This document shows, piece by piece, positions 8,031 to 15,276 of a DNA stretch of 15,759 nt (positions within the stretch are counted from its first letter, which is position 1; the number at the start of each line of letters is the position of its first letter). The notes under the pieces were generated by a model. It was not told the DNA's origin, ran no database searches, and worked only from the letters and a program-made list of their open reading frames with translations. Position numbers and translations under genes: made by a program. The stretch is from JAMBLL01 sp036985935 (lineage in GTDB: Bacteria > Actinomycetota > Acidimicrobiia > Spongiisociales > UBA5794), in assembly GCA_036985935.1 (NCBI GenBank), contig BTQP01000029.1, forward strand, positions 1 to 15,759, read 5' to 3'.

Positions 8031-9473
8031 ATGAAACGCGAGGGGCTGCTCATCGATGGTGTGCGCACCGAGAGCGAATCGGGCAGCTACGAGAAGGTGA
8101 TCAACCCAGCTACGGGAATGCCAGTCGCCGACGTTGCTGTCGGGGGCGCAGGCGACGTCGATCAGGCGGTCCGCATCGCCCGTGACCGATTCTCGGCAGG
8201 CGAATGGCACACTATGAATCCGGTCGATCGTGGTGAGATCCTCATGCGGATTGCCAACGGGATCACAGCGAACCGCGATGCCCTCGCCGCGGCGGAATCT
8301 CGAAACGCAGGGAAACCCACATCCGCGGCTCTCGGTGAGGTCGACGCTGCTGCGCGGACATTCCAGTTCTACTCCGGTGCGGTCGACAAGTTCCATGGCC
8401 AAACTATCCCTTCGCGCGCAAACGGCACCCTCATGACGTTCCGGGAGCCGATCGGTGTTGTGGGTGTCATCGTTCCCTGGAACTTTCCGATGTTGATCCT
8501 TGCATGGAAGGTCGCTCCGGCGCTCGCCCTCGGGAACACCGTCGTCGCAAAACCTGCCGGCGTCACACCCTTGACGGCCCTGATGCTCGGAGATATCGCG
8601 ATCGAAGCTGGTCTGCCACCCGGAGTGTTCAACGTGGTTCCCGGGCCGGGATCGTCAGTCGGTTCAGCCCTTGTCGGTCATCGCGACGTGCGCAAGATCT
8701 CGTTTACCGGATCCACAGAGGTGGGAGCCGGTGTCATGCGGGCGGCGGCGGACGACATAAAGAGGGTATCGCTCGAGCTTGGCGGCAAATCCGCCGCGAT
8801 CGTATTTGCAGACGCCGACCTGGACGAAGCGGTCAAGTCATCGATCGGGGCTGTGTACGACAACGCCGGGCAGGACTGCTGTGCGAGAAGTCGCATCCTC
8901 GTCGAGAAGTCCGCCTTTGATGGATTCGTGGCTGCGTTTTCGGATCGAGCTGCGGGGCTGACCGTCGGCGATCCTGAGGCCGAGGGCACCGAGATGGGTC
9001 CGCTCATCACGCCGTCGCACAGATCTTCTGTGGAAGATCATATGCAACGAGCCGAGGATGAGGGAGCTACCAGAGTGTGCGGTGGGGACAGGCCTGGCGG
9101 GTCTCTGTCGAAGGGGAATTTCCTCACACCGGCTGTGTACGTCAACGTGAATCCGGCGATGTCAATCATGCGCGAGGAGGTGTTCGGCCCTGTTGTCGCA
9201 TTGATGCCGTTCGAAGATGAACGCGAGGCCCTTGCCATCGCAAACGATTCTGACTACGGACTGTCCGGCTCAATCTGGACACGGGATGTCGGGAGGGCCC
9301 TCCGTGTGGCGCGAGGTTTCGATACCGGGATGATTTCGATCAATACCAGTTCGAGCGTGCATATCGAGGCACCTTTTGGTGGGATGAAACGTAGCGGCGT
9401 AGGACGCGAGCAAGGGATGGCGGCGCTCGACCACTACAGCGAATACAAGACGGTGTTTATCGCTGACAACTGA
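8031..9473 (+). CDS. NAD-dependent aldehyde dehydrogenase (betaine/gamma-glutamyl-aminobutyraldehyde dehydrogenase-like)
   Basis: It oxidises an aldehyde to the acid with NAD(P). Motifs, numbered from the ATG: PWNFP with N151, the cofactor lysine K174 in VVAKPAG, FTGSTEVG, the general base E249 in LELGGKS, the nucleophile C283 in NAGQDCC, and EEVFGPV with E383. Its 480 residues are normal for the superfamily. The ATG at 8031 is chosen because a TGAGGTGG purine stretch lies about 7-8 bases upstream; an in-frame GTG at 8022 would sit inside that site. It starts 10 bases after the SDR stop and ends the three-gene set. The class is consistent with PuuC-like or betaine-aldehyde-like enzymes. The true aldehyde is not determinable; a gamma-glutamyl aldehyde is inferred from the neighbouring ligase. 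Confidence 0.9.
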   Translation: MKREGLLIDGVRTESESGSYEKVINPATGMPVADVAVGGAGDVDQAVRIARDRFSAGEWHTMNPVDRGEILMRIANGITANRDALAAAESRNAGKPTSAALGEVDAAARTFQFYSGAVDKFHGQTIPSRANGTLMTFREPIGVVGVIVPWNFPMLILAWKVAPALALGNTVVAKPAGVTPLTALMLGDIAIEAGLPPGVFNVVPGPGSSVGSALVGHRDVRKISFTGSTEVGAGVMRAAADDIKRVSLELGGKSAAIVFADADLDEAVKSSIGAVYDNAGQDCCARSRILVEKSAFDGFVAAFSDRAAGLTVGDPEAEGTEMGPLITPSHRSSVEDHMQRAEDEGATRVCGGDRPGGSLSKGNFLTPAVYVNVNPAMSIMREEVFGPVVALMPFEDEREALAIANDSDYGLSGSIWTRDVGRALRVARGFDTGMISINTSSSVHIEAPFGGMKRSGVGREQGMAALDHYSEYKTVFIADN

Positions 9474-9590
9474 CAGGCGTCCACGCTGGGGACCCAGAGT
9501 GTCGTGTGTTTGGCTGTTGGTTTTGGATCCATCACAAGTACGCGGAACGGACGACGCGGCACGCTCAATGTGACTACCATCGGGGGTCAT

Positions 9591-9613
9591 CGAAACGGGA
9601 GACTCCCGTTTCG
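9591..9613. promoter_or_regulatory. Perfect palindrome upstream of the Ugp-type operon (candidate operator or leader hairpin)
   Basis: The 11-base arms CGAAACGGGAG (9591-9601) and CTCCCGTTTCG (9603-9613) are exact inverted copies about a single central base, ending 41 bases before the binding-protein ATG. As DNA it is a good dimeric repressor site, as sugar-uptake operons often have. As RNA it would fold into a 9-bp stem with a 5-base loop. A possible -10 element TACCAT (9575-9580) lies just upstream, which would place an operator over the transcription start. It may alternatively serve as a terminator for the aldehyde dehydrogenase transcript, although no T-run follows. Confidence 0.6.
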
Positions 9614-9617
9614 GGGT

Positions 9618-9637
9618 GTCTTGCCTGGCGGCAGGAC
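9618..9637 (+). promoter_or_regulatory. Second leader hairpin just before the ugpB ribosome-binding site
   Basis: GTCTTGCC (9618-9625) pairs with GGCAGGAC (9630-9637) with one G-U pair around a TGGC loop. It ends 6 bases before the AAGGAAG ribosome-binding site (9644-9650), so it could influence ribosome access. Folding is predicted by eye only. Confidence 0.4.
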
Positions 9638-9654
9638 GGGAACAAGGAAGTGAT

Positions 9655-11067
9655 ATGAAATATCGACTTTTAACTTTGCTCGCGGTGATCGCTCTGGTCG
9701 CTGCGGCATGTTCAAGTAGCGGAGACGACGAAGCGACTACAACGACCGCTGGCGACACCGGCGGAGGTGGCGACAGCGCTGAAGTCATAGACATTGACTT
9801 CTGGGTCGCGTTCTCGGATGAGAAGCGTCTCGGGTTTGCAGAAGATCGGGCAGCAGAGTTCAACACTGCGCATCCCGACTACAACATCAAGGTGACATCG
9901 TTCGCATCGTACAACGATGTATTCGATGCAGCGGTACTCGCTGCTGACACCGGTGAGCCACCAGCTCTCATCCACTTCTTCGAGGCTGCCACGAGGGAAG
10001 CTCTCGATGCGGTGGACGGAAGCGGTAACCCACTGTTCAAGTCGGTCACCGAAGCGATCGCTGGTCGTACGGAGATCCTTGGCGAGCCGATCGTGCTCGA
10101 CAATGTGGTGAGCGCAGCACGCGACTACTACACAGTCGACGGCTCGTTCTACTCGATGCCTTGGAACACGTCGAGCACCGTTCTGTTGTCCAACATGTCG
10201 ATCCTCGAAGCGGCCGGCATCACTGAGCCACCTGGGACATGGGGCGAAGTAACAGCAGCCTGTGAGAAGATTATGGGAATGGCCGATGCGCCGGCGGGAT
10301 GTATCTCGTGGCCGAACCATTCCTGGTTCGCCGAGCAAGCGCTTGGTCAGCAGGGTGAACTGCTTGCCAACAACGACAACGGCCGCACAGATCGTGCAAC
10401 TGAGGTCTTCATCGACTCTCCTGGAATGATCGCATACGTCAGCTGGATGCAAGACCTTCAGGATGCGGGGTACTACACGTACACCGGTCTTCAGCGTGAC
10501 TGGGGCGGCGTAGACGCTCTGTTCCTTGCAGAAGACATCGCTATGCAGATCGACTCGAGCTCCGACACGCTCATCCACCAGGCTGAAGCTGCCGATCTCG
10601 GGTTCGACTACAAGACGTCGTTCATGCCGTTCAATGAGAACGTCGATTACGTCGGCAACCTCATTGGTGGTGCGACGATCTGGATGCTCGACGGCATGGA
10701 TCAGGCGAAGGAAGACGGCGCTCTTGCGTTCATGAACTTCTTCTCCAACCCTGCAAATGCAGCCGCATGGCATCAGTTGACGGGTTATATCCCGATCACT
10801 GACGATGCTGTCGACCTGCTCAACAGCGAGGGTTGGTATGACGAGGCACCGAATGCAAAGGTTGCTTCTGACCAGCTCGCAGCAGCGAAGAACACACCGG
10901 CATCGCTTGGTGCGTTGATCGGTAACTTCGTGGCTATCCGCGACATCATCACGCTCGCGATCGAGGACATCCTCGTGAACGATCTTGATGTTGCCACCCG
11001 CTTGGGTGCGGCCAACACTGAGGCGAACGCCTCGTTGACAGAGTACGAACAGCTCTTCGGAGGCTGA
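9655..11067 (+). CDS. ugpB: ABC transporter substrate-binding lipoprotein, UgpB-like (glycerol-3-phosphate/glycerophosphodiester type)
   Basis: This is the exported, lipid-anchored receptor of the second importer. The N-terminus is a signal peptide with a lipobox-like VAAAC; C19 is the likely lipidated residue. A D/T/G-rich linker follows to about residue 42. The family-1 fold begins at IDFWVAFSD. Close matches to UgpB are visible: NTAHPDY, a PWNTSSTVL segment (169-177; E. coli UgpB has PFNSSTPVL), GNLIGGATIWML (334-345), FFSNPANAAAWHQLTGYIPIT (362-382) and GNFVAIRDI (423-431). The 470 residues are typical. The ATG at 9655 has AAGGAAG 4 bases upstream and places the signal peptide correctly; a TTG start at 9616 would spoil it. 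The permeases downstream are also Ugp-like. Ligand choice among G3P, glycerophosphodiesters or a sugar is inferred from similarity only. Confidence 0.9.
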   Translation: MKYRLLTLLAVIALVAAACSSSGDDEATTTTAGDTGGGGDSAEVIDIDFWVAFSDEKRLGFAEDRAAEFNTAHPDYNIKVTSFASYNDVFDAAVLAADTGEPPALIHFFEAATREALDAVDGSGNPLFKSVTEAIAGRTEILGEPIVLDNVVSAARDYYTVDGSFYSMPWNTSSTVLLSNMSILEAAGITEPPGTWGEVTAACEKIMGMADAPAGCISWPNHSWFAEQALGQQGELLANNDNGRTDRATEVFIDSPGMIAYVSWMQDLQDAGYYTYTGLQRDWGGVDALFLAEDIAMQIDSSSDTLIHQAEAADLGFDYKTSFMPFNENVDYVGNLIGGATIWMLDGMDQAKEDGALAFMNFFSNPANAAAWHQLTGYIPITDDAVDLLNSEGWYDEAPNAKVASDQLAAAKNTPASLGALIGNFVAIRDIITLAIEDILVNDLDVATRLGAANTEANASLTEYEQLFGG

Positions 11068-11079
11068 TCAAGATACGAG

Positions 11080-11116
11080 GAATCGGGGGTGGGGCCATTT
11101 GCCCTGCCCCCGATTC
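11080..11116 (+). terminator. Intercistronic hairpin between ugpB and ugpA (partial terminator or mRNA-stability element)
   Basis: Arms of 16 bases (11080-11095 and 11101-11116) pair fully, counting two G-U pairs, around a CATTT loop; the left arm begins GAATCGGGGG. The stem starts 12 bases after the ugpB stop. No T-run follows, so the hairpin probably attenuates transcription or protects the ugpB message and does not end the operon. It mirrors the hairpin at 1193-1230. Confidence 0.7.
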
Positions 11117-11153
11117 GCACGAATGATGGATTCTCAATGACACCTGGTATTGC

Positions 11154-12533
11154 ATGCTGATCATCGGACTGATAGTCGCCGCCATCGTCGGTCCCTTGTG
11201 GGTGTGGAGAAACATCGAGAACCCGACCGTGCAACGGTACGGAATCGGGTCGGCGGTGGCGGTCCTTGGAGCGGCAGTAACGCCGATCGCCATGGGACAG
11301 TGTGGTTTCGCCGAAGAAACATCTGGTGTCGACCACTTGTTTGCTTGGGGCCTCATGGCCGGCGGTGGTTGGCTCGCGCTGATCGTTCTTCAGTCTGTCT
11401 TTGATCGTGTAGACGGCAAGACCAAGTCCGGATCGTCGATGGCCGGAGAGATCCGGACACGTGGATTCCGACTCGGGTGGTGGGTGCCGTGGGTTCTGCT
11501 TTCTCCCACGTTGATCATCCTGATCGTATTCCTCTACTACCCCGCGGTATCAACCTTCACGCTTTCCACGAAATTGACCCGACTCGGTGCGCCGAAGTCC
11601 GTGGATGTGTGTTTCGGCAACTTCACAGAGCTTCTGATCACCAACCCGTACAAGCTGGTTGCCTACCCTCTCATCGCTATCGCTCTTGTTTACGCAGCCG
11701 GTTATTGGAAGAGGCACTCGAACAAGGGATCGGTAAGTCGCAAGGGAGCAGACATCGCAGCGGTCTTTGCAGCGCTGTCTGTCTTCGTCGCCCTCTACGC
11801 GATCTTCTCGCCAGGTGGCGACGGTCAGGTCGCGTACCGCCCGGTGTACATCAATACGGTCATCATCTCCGTCGGGATCGTCTTTTTCGGGATGAGTGCG
11901 GGTCTCGCCGTTGCGTACCTGGCGTTCCGGCAGATTCGAGGCGGAGGGGTGTACCGGACCCTGCTGATCTGGCCGTACGCGATTTCGCCAGCGGTCGCAG
12001 GCCTGCTCTTCTTCATGATCTTCGACCCGACGGCCGGCATCTTCACCGCCACAATGGACAATCTCTTCGGGATCCAGGTTCCGAACTACCGTGAGAATGC
12101 AACTCTCGCCCAGATGTCGATCATTCTTGCGAGCTCATGGAAGATCATCGGCTACAACATTCTCTTCTACCTCGCGGGTCTTCAGACAGTGGCCGTCGAT
12201 CAGATCGAGGCTGCGTTGATCGACGGCGCTTCGCCGTGGCGCCGGTTCACGAAGATCGTGCTTCCAGCACTATCTCCAATAACGTTCTTCCTCCTCGTCA
12301 CGAACCTCACGTATGCGTTCTTTGAGGTTTACGCAACTATCGACTTCATGACCAAGGGCGCGCCTGCGGGCAAGACGTCTGTGGCGATCTACGAGATCAT
12401 TCGCATCGGCGTGAACAATCGGGACCTTGGCAGAGGCGCCGCACAGTCCGTGTTGCTCTTCGTCGCTGTCATCGGAATCACTTTGTGGCAGTTCCGCACA
12501 AGCGGCGAACGTGTCAGTTACGGAGGGTCGTGA
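11154..12533 (+). CDS. ugpA: ABC transporter permease, UgpA/MalF family, enlarged
   Basis: This is a channel subunit of the Ugp-type importer. The core is clear from about residue 100: RTRGFRLGWWVPWVLLSP, FLYYPAVSTF, then YINTVIISVGIVFFG, LIWPYAISPAVAGLLF and the coupling loop IEAALIDGASPWRRFTKIVLP (351-371). The downstream SPITFFLLVTNLTYAFF and AAQSVLLF closely resemble UgpA. Two parts are unusual. Residues 1-95 add about three hydrophobic segments (1-18, 31-49, 64-83). Residues 167-228, between the first core helix and the rest, contain two more (about 168-183 and 201-218). Total length is 459 against about 295 in E. coli UgpA. The ATG is the first in frame after a stop at 11124, and no clear ribosome-binding site precedes it, so the start is uncertain. 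The stop overlaps the next ATG (TGATG). Confidence 0.88.
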   Translation: MLIIGLIVAAIVGPLWVWRNIENPTVQRYGIGSAVAVLGAAVTPIAMGQCGFAEETSGVDHLFAWGLMAGGGWLALIVLQSVFDRVDGKTKSGSSMAGEIRTRGFRLGWWVPWVLLSPTLIILIVFLYYPAVSTFTLSTKLTRLGAPKSVDVCFGNFTELLITNPYKLVAYPLIAIALVYAAGYWKRHSNKGSVSRKGADIAAVFAALSVFVALYAIFSPGGDGQVAYRPVYINTVIISVGIVFFGMSAGLAVAYLAFRQIRGGGVYRTLLIWPYAISPAVAGLLFFMIFDPTAGIFTATMDNLFGIQVPNYRENATLAQMSIILASSWKIIGYNILFYLAGLQTVAVDQIEAALIDGASPWRRFTKIVLPALSPITFFLLVTNLTYAFFEVYATIDFMTKGAPAGKTSVAIYEIIRIGVNNRDLGRGAAQSVLLFVAVIGITLWQFRTSGERVSYGGS

Positions 12534-13381
12534 TGAAGGGTCTCACGTCAGGCGTTCAGGCAAAGACCATGTTCAGGGGCCGCCGCTGGCCGTACCACAT
12601 CGGGTTGACGATCACTGCACTCATAATCGCGTTCCCATTGTTATACGCGATGCTCATCGCGACACAGACGAACGCCGAAACTTATGCCATCCAGCTCACA
12701 CCCGGATCGGCATTGAGGGACAACTTCCAGACGGTCTGGTTCGACAGAGACTTTGCTGGTGCGATGTTGAACTCACTGCAGCAATCGCTGCTCGTCACTG
12801 TCGGAAAGACGGTGCTATCGCTGCTTGCTGGCCTTGCGTTCGTCTACTTCAAGTTCAAGTTCAAGTGGCTCGTGTTCTTCCTCGTCCTCATCACGCTGAT
12901 GATGCCCACGGAGGTCATGATCCTGGCGATGTTCCGTCAGGTTTCGGGATACGGGTGGCAGGACACGATGGCGGCCCTTGTCGTGCCGTTCCTGGCTTCG
13001 GCGACCGGTGCGTTCTTGTTCCGACAACATTTCGCCAACCTGCCGGCAGATCTGCTCGAGGCTTCCCAGATCGACGGAGCGTCGCCGATCAAGTTCCTGA
13101 CCAAGATCCTCATTCCCTTGTCGTGGAACGTCATCGCGGCGATGTTCGTCATCCAGTTCGTGTACACATGGAACATGTTCCTGTGGCCAAGCCTCATCAT
13201 TCGAGACGATTCCAAGCAAGTTGTTCAGTCTGCCCTGCAGACCCTCACGAATATCGATGGTTCATTGACGTTCGGCCCCCTCATGTTGGCGGCCATCATC
13301 GCTTCGATTCCTCCCGCGATCGTATTCGTGCTGATGCAGAAGCCGTTCATGAGCGGATTCGCGATTGGTCAGAACAAGTAG
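12533..13381 (+). CDS. ugpE: ABC transporter permease, UgpE/MalG family
   Basis: This is the partner channel subunit: 282 residues, normal for UgpE, with about six membrane segments. Recognisable blocks: FPLLYAMLIATQTNAETYA, LNSLQQSLLVTVGKTVLSLL, FVYFKFKFKWLVFF, ITLMMPTEVMI (E. coli UgpE has ITLMLPVEVRI), ASATGAFLFRQHFANLP, the coupling loop LLEASQIDGASPIKFLTKILIP (174-195), and QFVYTWNMFLWPSLII. The ATG at 12533 is preferred because GGAGGG lies about 5 bases upstream and the codon overlaps the ugpA stop. A longer frame from 12485 would run back inside ugpA. No ATPase gene follows; the next genes are on the opposite strand. The transporter therefore needs an ATPase from elsewhere, as with shared MsiK/UgpC-type subunits. 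Confidence 0.91.
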   Translation: MKGLTSGVQAKTMFRGRRWPYHIGLTITALIIAFPLLYAMLIATQTNAETYAIQLTPGSALRDNFQTVWFDRDFAGAMLNSLQQSLLVTVGKTVLSLLAGLAFVYFKFKFKWLVFFLVLITLMMPTEVMILAMFRQVSGYGWQDTMAALVVPFLASATGAFLFRQHFANLPADLLEASQIDGASPIKFLTKILIPLSWNVIAAMFVIQFVYTWNMFLWPSLIIRDDSKQVVQSALQTLTNIDGSLTFGPLMLAAIIASIPPAIVFVLMQKPFMSGFAIGQNK

Positions 13382-13389
13382 GGCTTCGC

Positions 13390-13417
13390 GGTACCCGGTA
13401 CCTGGTATTTGGTACTT
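13390..13417. repeat. Four-unit 7-bp tandem repeat (GGTACCY-like)
   Basis: Consecutive heptamers GGTACCC, GGTACCT, GGTATTT and GGTACTT fill 13390-13417, directly after the ugpE stop. A degenerate further stretch (CGCGATT, GGCGACC at 13440-13453) may be a second, related 7-bp pattern. The gap between the converging ugpE and the MgtC-family gene (13382-13462) holds nothing else clear except a weak 7-bp inverted repeat (13432-13438 with 13455-13461). No function is known to me. Confidence 0.6.
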
Positions 13418-13462
13418 GGACACCGAATCGACAACGCCTCGCGATTGGCGACCTGGCGTTGC

Positions 13463-14191
13463 CTAGGTGGCTGATCGGTGGCCGTTGTGTTGCGTTTCTT
13501 CGATGCGGATCTTTGAGATACCTTCGTGGCTTTCGAACACGGGGATGAGCTGATCGCACTCCGCATCGGTCAGGAGAAGCGTGATCGTAGGAAGTCCCTT
13601 CCGCTGCCCGACCGCCCAGTGCCCGAGGTCCGGGAGAGGGCGCGCGACCGACGGTGCCAGGCTCGCGACGATGCTGCGGAGATCTTCGATTGTTGCTGGA
13701 TCCGCGACAGTCAGACGAACGGACCATTGTGCACCCTTCAGCGTCTGTGATCTGAGCTGCGTTGAGAATCGATCTGACAGTTTGAGAACGAGCAGCACGA
13801 TCACGGCTACGACGATGCCAAGGCCCCAGAGACCGGTTCCAACGGCCATACCAATGGCAGCGACAGACCACAGTCCCGCCGCCGTGGTGAGTCCTTGCAC
13901 ATTCATGCCTTGCCGGAAGATCATTCCTGCCCCGAGGAATCCAATGCCAGTCACGATCTGCGCAGCCACCCTTGCGGTATCGGCTCCTTCAAAGGCCTCA
14001 ATCGATAGAAGCGTGAAAAGAGCCGACCCTGACGCCACCAGTGCGTAGGTGCGTGGACCAGCGTCCTTGTTCGAGAATTGGCGCTCGAGGCCCAATGTGA
14101 AGCCGATGATGGCGGCGACGAACACCCTGAACCCACCGAAGTAGGCAACAGATTCTGTCAGATTGTGGATCCAGTCAGCGGCAAAGAACAT
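13463..14191 (-). CDS. MgtC/SapB family membrane protein
   Basis: This is an inner-membrane protein of the family that includes MgtC, a virulence and low-magnesium protein, and many uncharacterised homologues. Conserved segments: GFTLGLERQ (30-38), AGPRTYALVASGSALF (44-59), QIVTGIGFLGAGMIFRQG (78-95) and GLTTAAGLWSVAAIG (100-114). About four to five membrane helices lie within residues 12-138. A soluble C-terminal domain of about 90 residues, with alternating strands and helices suggestive of an ACT-like fold, follows. The 242 residues are usual for the family. The start is the ATG at 14191; a GGGAGC lies some 20 bases upstream, so the ribosome site is not convincing. It is the last gene of a minus-strand run, 61 bases after the Usp/CBS gene. 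The role in magnesium, phosphate or pH homeostasis is inferred from the family. Confidence 0.9.
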   Translation of the reverse strand: MFFAADWIHNLTESVAYFGGFRVFVAAIIGFTLGLERQFSNKDAGPRTYALVASGSALFTLLSIEAFEGADTARVAAQIVTGIGFLGAGMIFRQGMNVQGLTTAAGLWSVAAIGMAVGTGLWGLGIVVAVIVLLVLKLSDRFSTQLRSQTLKGAQWSVRLTVADPATIEDLRSIVASLAPSVARPLPDLGHWAVGQRKGLPTITLLLTDAECDQLIPVFESHEGISKIRIEETQHNGHRSAT

Positions 14192-14252
14192 ATACCCATG
14201 ACCTTAGCTCCCGGTGGTGTCGGCCGATCGTCCTGGGCGGCACTTGTCCGAC

Positions 14253-15218
14253 CTAGGTGATGACGCCCACCAGGTCGCCATTTGCGTTGGTCACGGGAAT
14301 CGGTCCAGGCCCCGTTTCTTCTCGTACCGCGACAAGTGTCTCCGTCGGATCACACTCATTCACTGCGGGAGGCTGGCTGATCGCTTCGCTGATGGTCTGC
14401 CCTGGTGACACGTTCATGAGATCGCGCACCCTGACGATTCCGAGAAGCCGGTGTGCGGCCACGACCGGTGCGAACGGAAGGGCGATCAGTTGAAGTGCGT
14501 CTGCAACGAGCAGATCAGGCGAGATCGCGTATTCCGTTGGATCGAGCATCACCTGAAAGCAGCGCCCTGGTGCATCCTTTACGACAAGGACACAGCCGCG
14601 AGCCCTCGAGGTGAGGCGACTTCCGGTGCCGGTGAAGTGCCGATCGAGAAACGAACCTCCGCCGGCGCCGTGTACAAGGAGAGTGTCTCGTGAGAGGTGA
14701 TCTGTTATCGAGCGCGGATCCGAGGTTTCGATCGCGATCGCATCGAAGTCGGGTGTCGACGACGAGTAGCGTGAAAGCCGTTCGTTTGCGGCGTCGGCGT
14801 CGTGCTCGGAGGCGTACGCCGTCAACATCGTCCCAGGGATGCCGAGACTGGTCGCTACCTGGGCTGCGGTTCGGACGGCTCTGGGTGTGTGGGGGCCGTC
14901 GCCGACTGCCACTGTCACCTGGTGTATCGATTCGAGATCGAAACCAACGGGCACGACGGTAGGAACGAGTAGCGAACGGGGAAAGCGTTTCGTCACCAAG
15001 AGATGTACGCGGTTGGTGACACACGATGCGTCGAGATCTCCCGTTACCCGCACGAGTTCGTGACCAAGAATCTCAGCTACGTCGCTCTGTGCGCCACCCT
15101 TTGTCCAGGCGACACGCTGGACCGAGTGCCCGCTTTCGGTGTCATGCGAGTAGAGGCTGTCGTTGTCGATCGAAACCATGGAATCGGCCGTCTGCTTCCT
15201 GTCTCCTGCTCCCAACAT
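14253..15218 (-). CDS. Universal-stress-protein-like domain fused to a CBS-domain pair
   Basis: This is a cytoplasmic protein, probably a nucleotide-sensing regulator. Residues about 100-215 look like a Usp domain: a strand HQVTVAVGDG, a helix starting TPRAVRTAAQVA, and the ATP-loop pattern G-x2-G-x9-G-(S/T) met by G184, G187, G197 and T198, followed by a CVLVVK strand. Residues about 220-321 form a CBS pair: VMLDPTEYAISPDLLVADAL, PVVAAHRLLGIVRVRDLM, then VNECDPTETLVAV and PVTNANGDLVGVIT. The second CBS ends right at GVIT, without the usual short tail. The N-terminal 100 residues may hold a degenerate first Usp half (LLVTKRFPRSLLVP) but I cannot be sure. The start is uncertain: ATG 15218 is the longest, while ATG 15179 removes 13 residues; neither has a strong ribosome site. 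Confidence 0.72.
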   Translation of the reverse strand: MLGAGDRKQTADSMVSIDNDSLYSHDTESGHSVQRVAWTKGGAQSDVAEILGHELVRVTGDLDASCVTNRVHLLVTKRFPRSLLVPTVVPVGFDLESIHQVTVAVGDGPHTPRAVRTAAQVATSLGIPGTMLTAYASEHDADAANERLSRYSSSTPDFDAIAIETSDPRSITDHLSRDTLLVHGAGGGSFLDRHFTGTGSRLTSRARGCVLVVKDAPGRCFQVMLDPTEYAISPDLLVADALQLIALPFAPVVAAHRLLGIVRVRDLMNVSPGQTISEAISQPPAVNECDPTETLVAVREETGPGPIPVTNANGDLVGVIT

Positions 15219-15276
15219 GAGAACGCCGAAGGGTCACTCTGAGTTCCCTCGATTCGCTATCGATGTCGACGGAGGT

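Noticed and set aside
9486..9497. Short inverted repeat CTGGG-GA-CCCAG after the aldehyde dehydrogenase
   Set aside because: Five-base arms with a 2-base gap cannot form a stable hairpin and are expected by chance in GC-rich DNA. The remainder of 9474-9590 shows nothing definite.
9712..10773. Minus-strand open frame of 353 codons
   Set aside because: It is antisense to ugpB, which has a signal peptide, lipobox and clear UgpB matches; the antisense translation has no family features.
13390..13417. Heptamer array considered as a CRISPR
   Set aside because: The units are 7 bases and contiguous, without spacers, and no cas genes are present.
12427..13548. Plus-strand open frame of 373 codons
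   Set aside because: It overlaps ugpA and ugpE in another frame and its translation is rich in R, H and P; the UgpE frame is the coding one.
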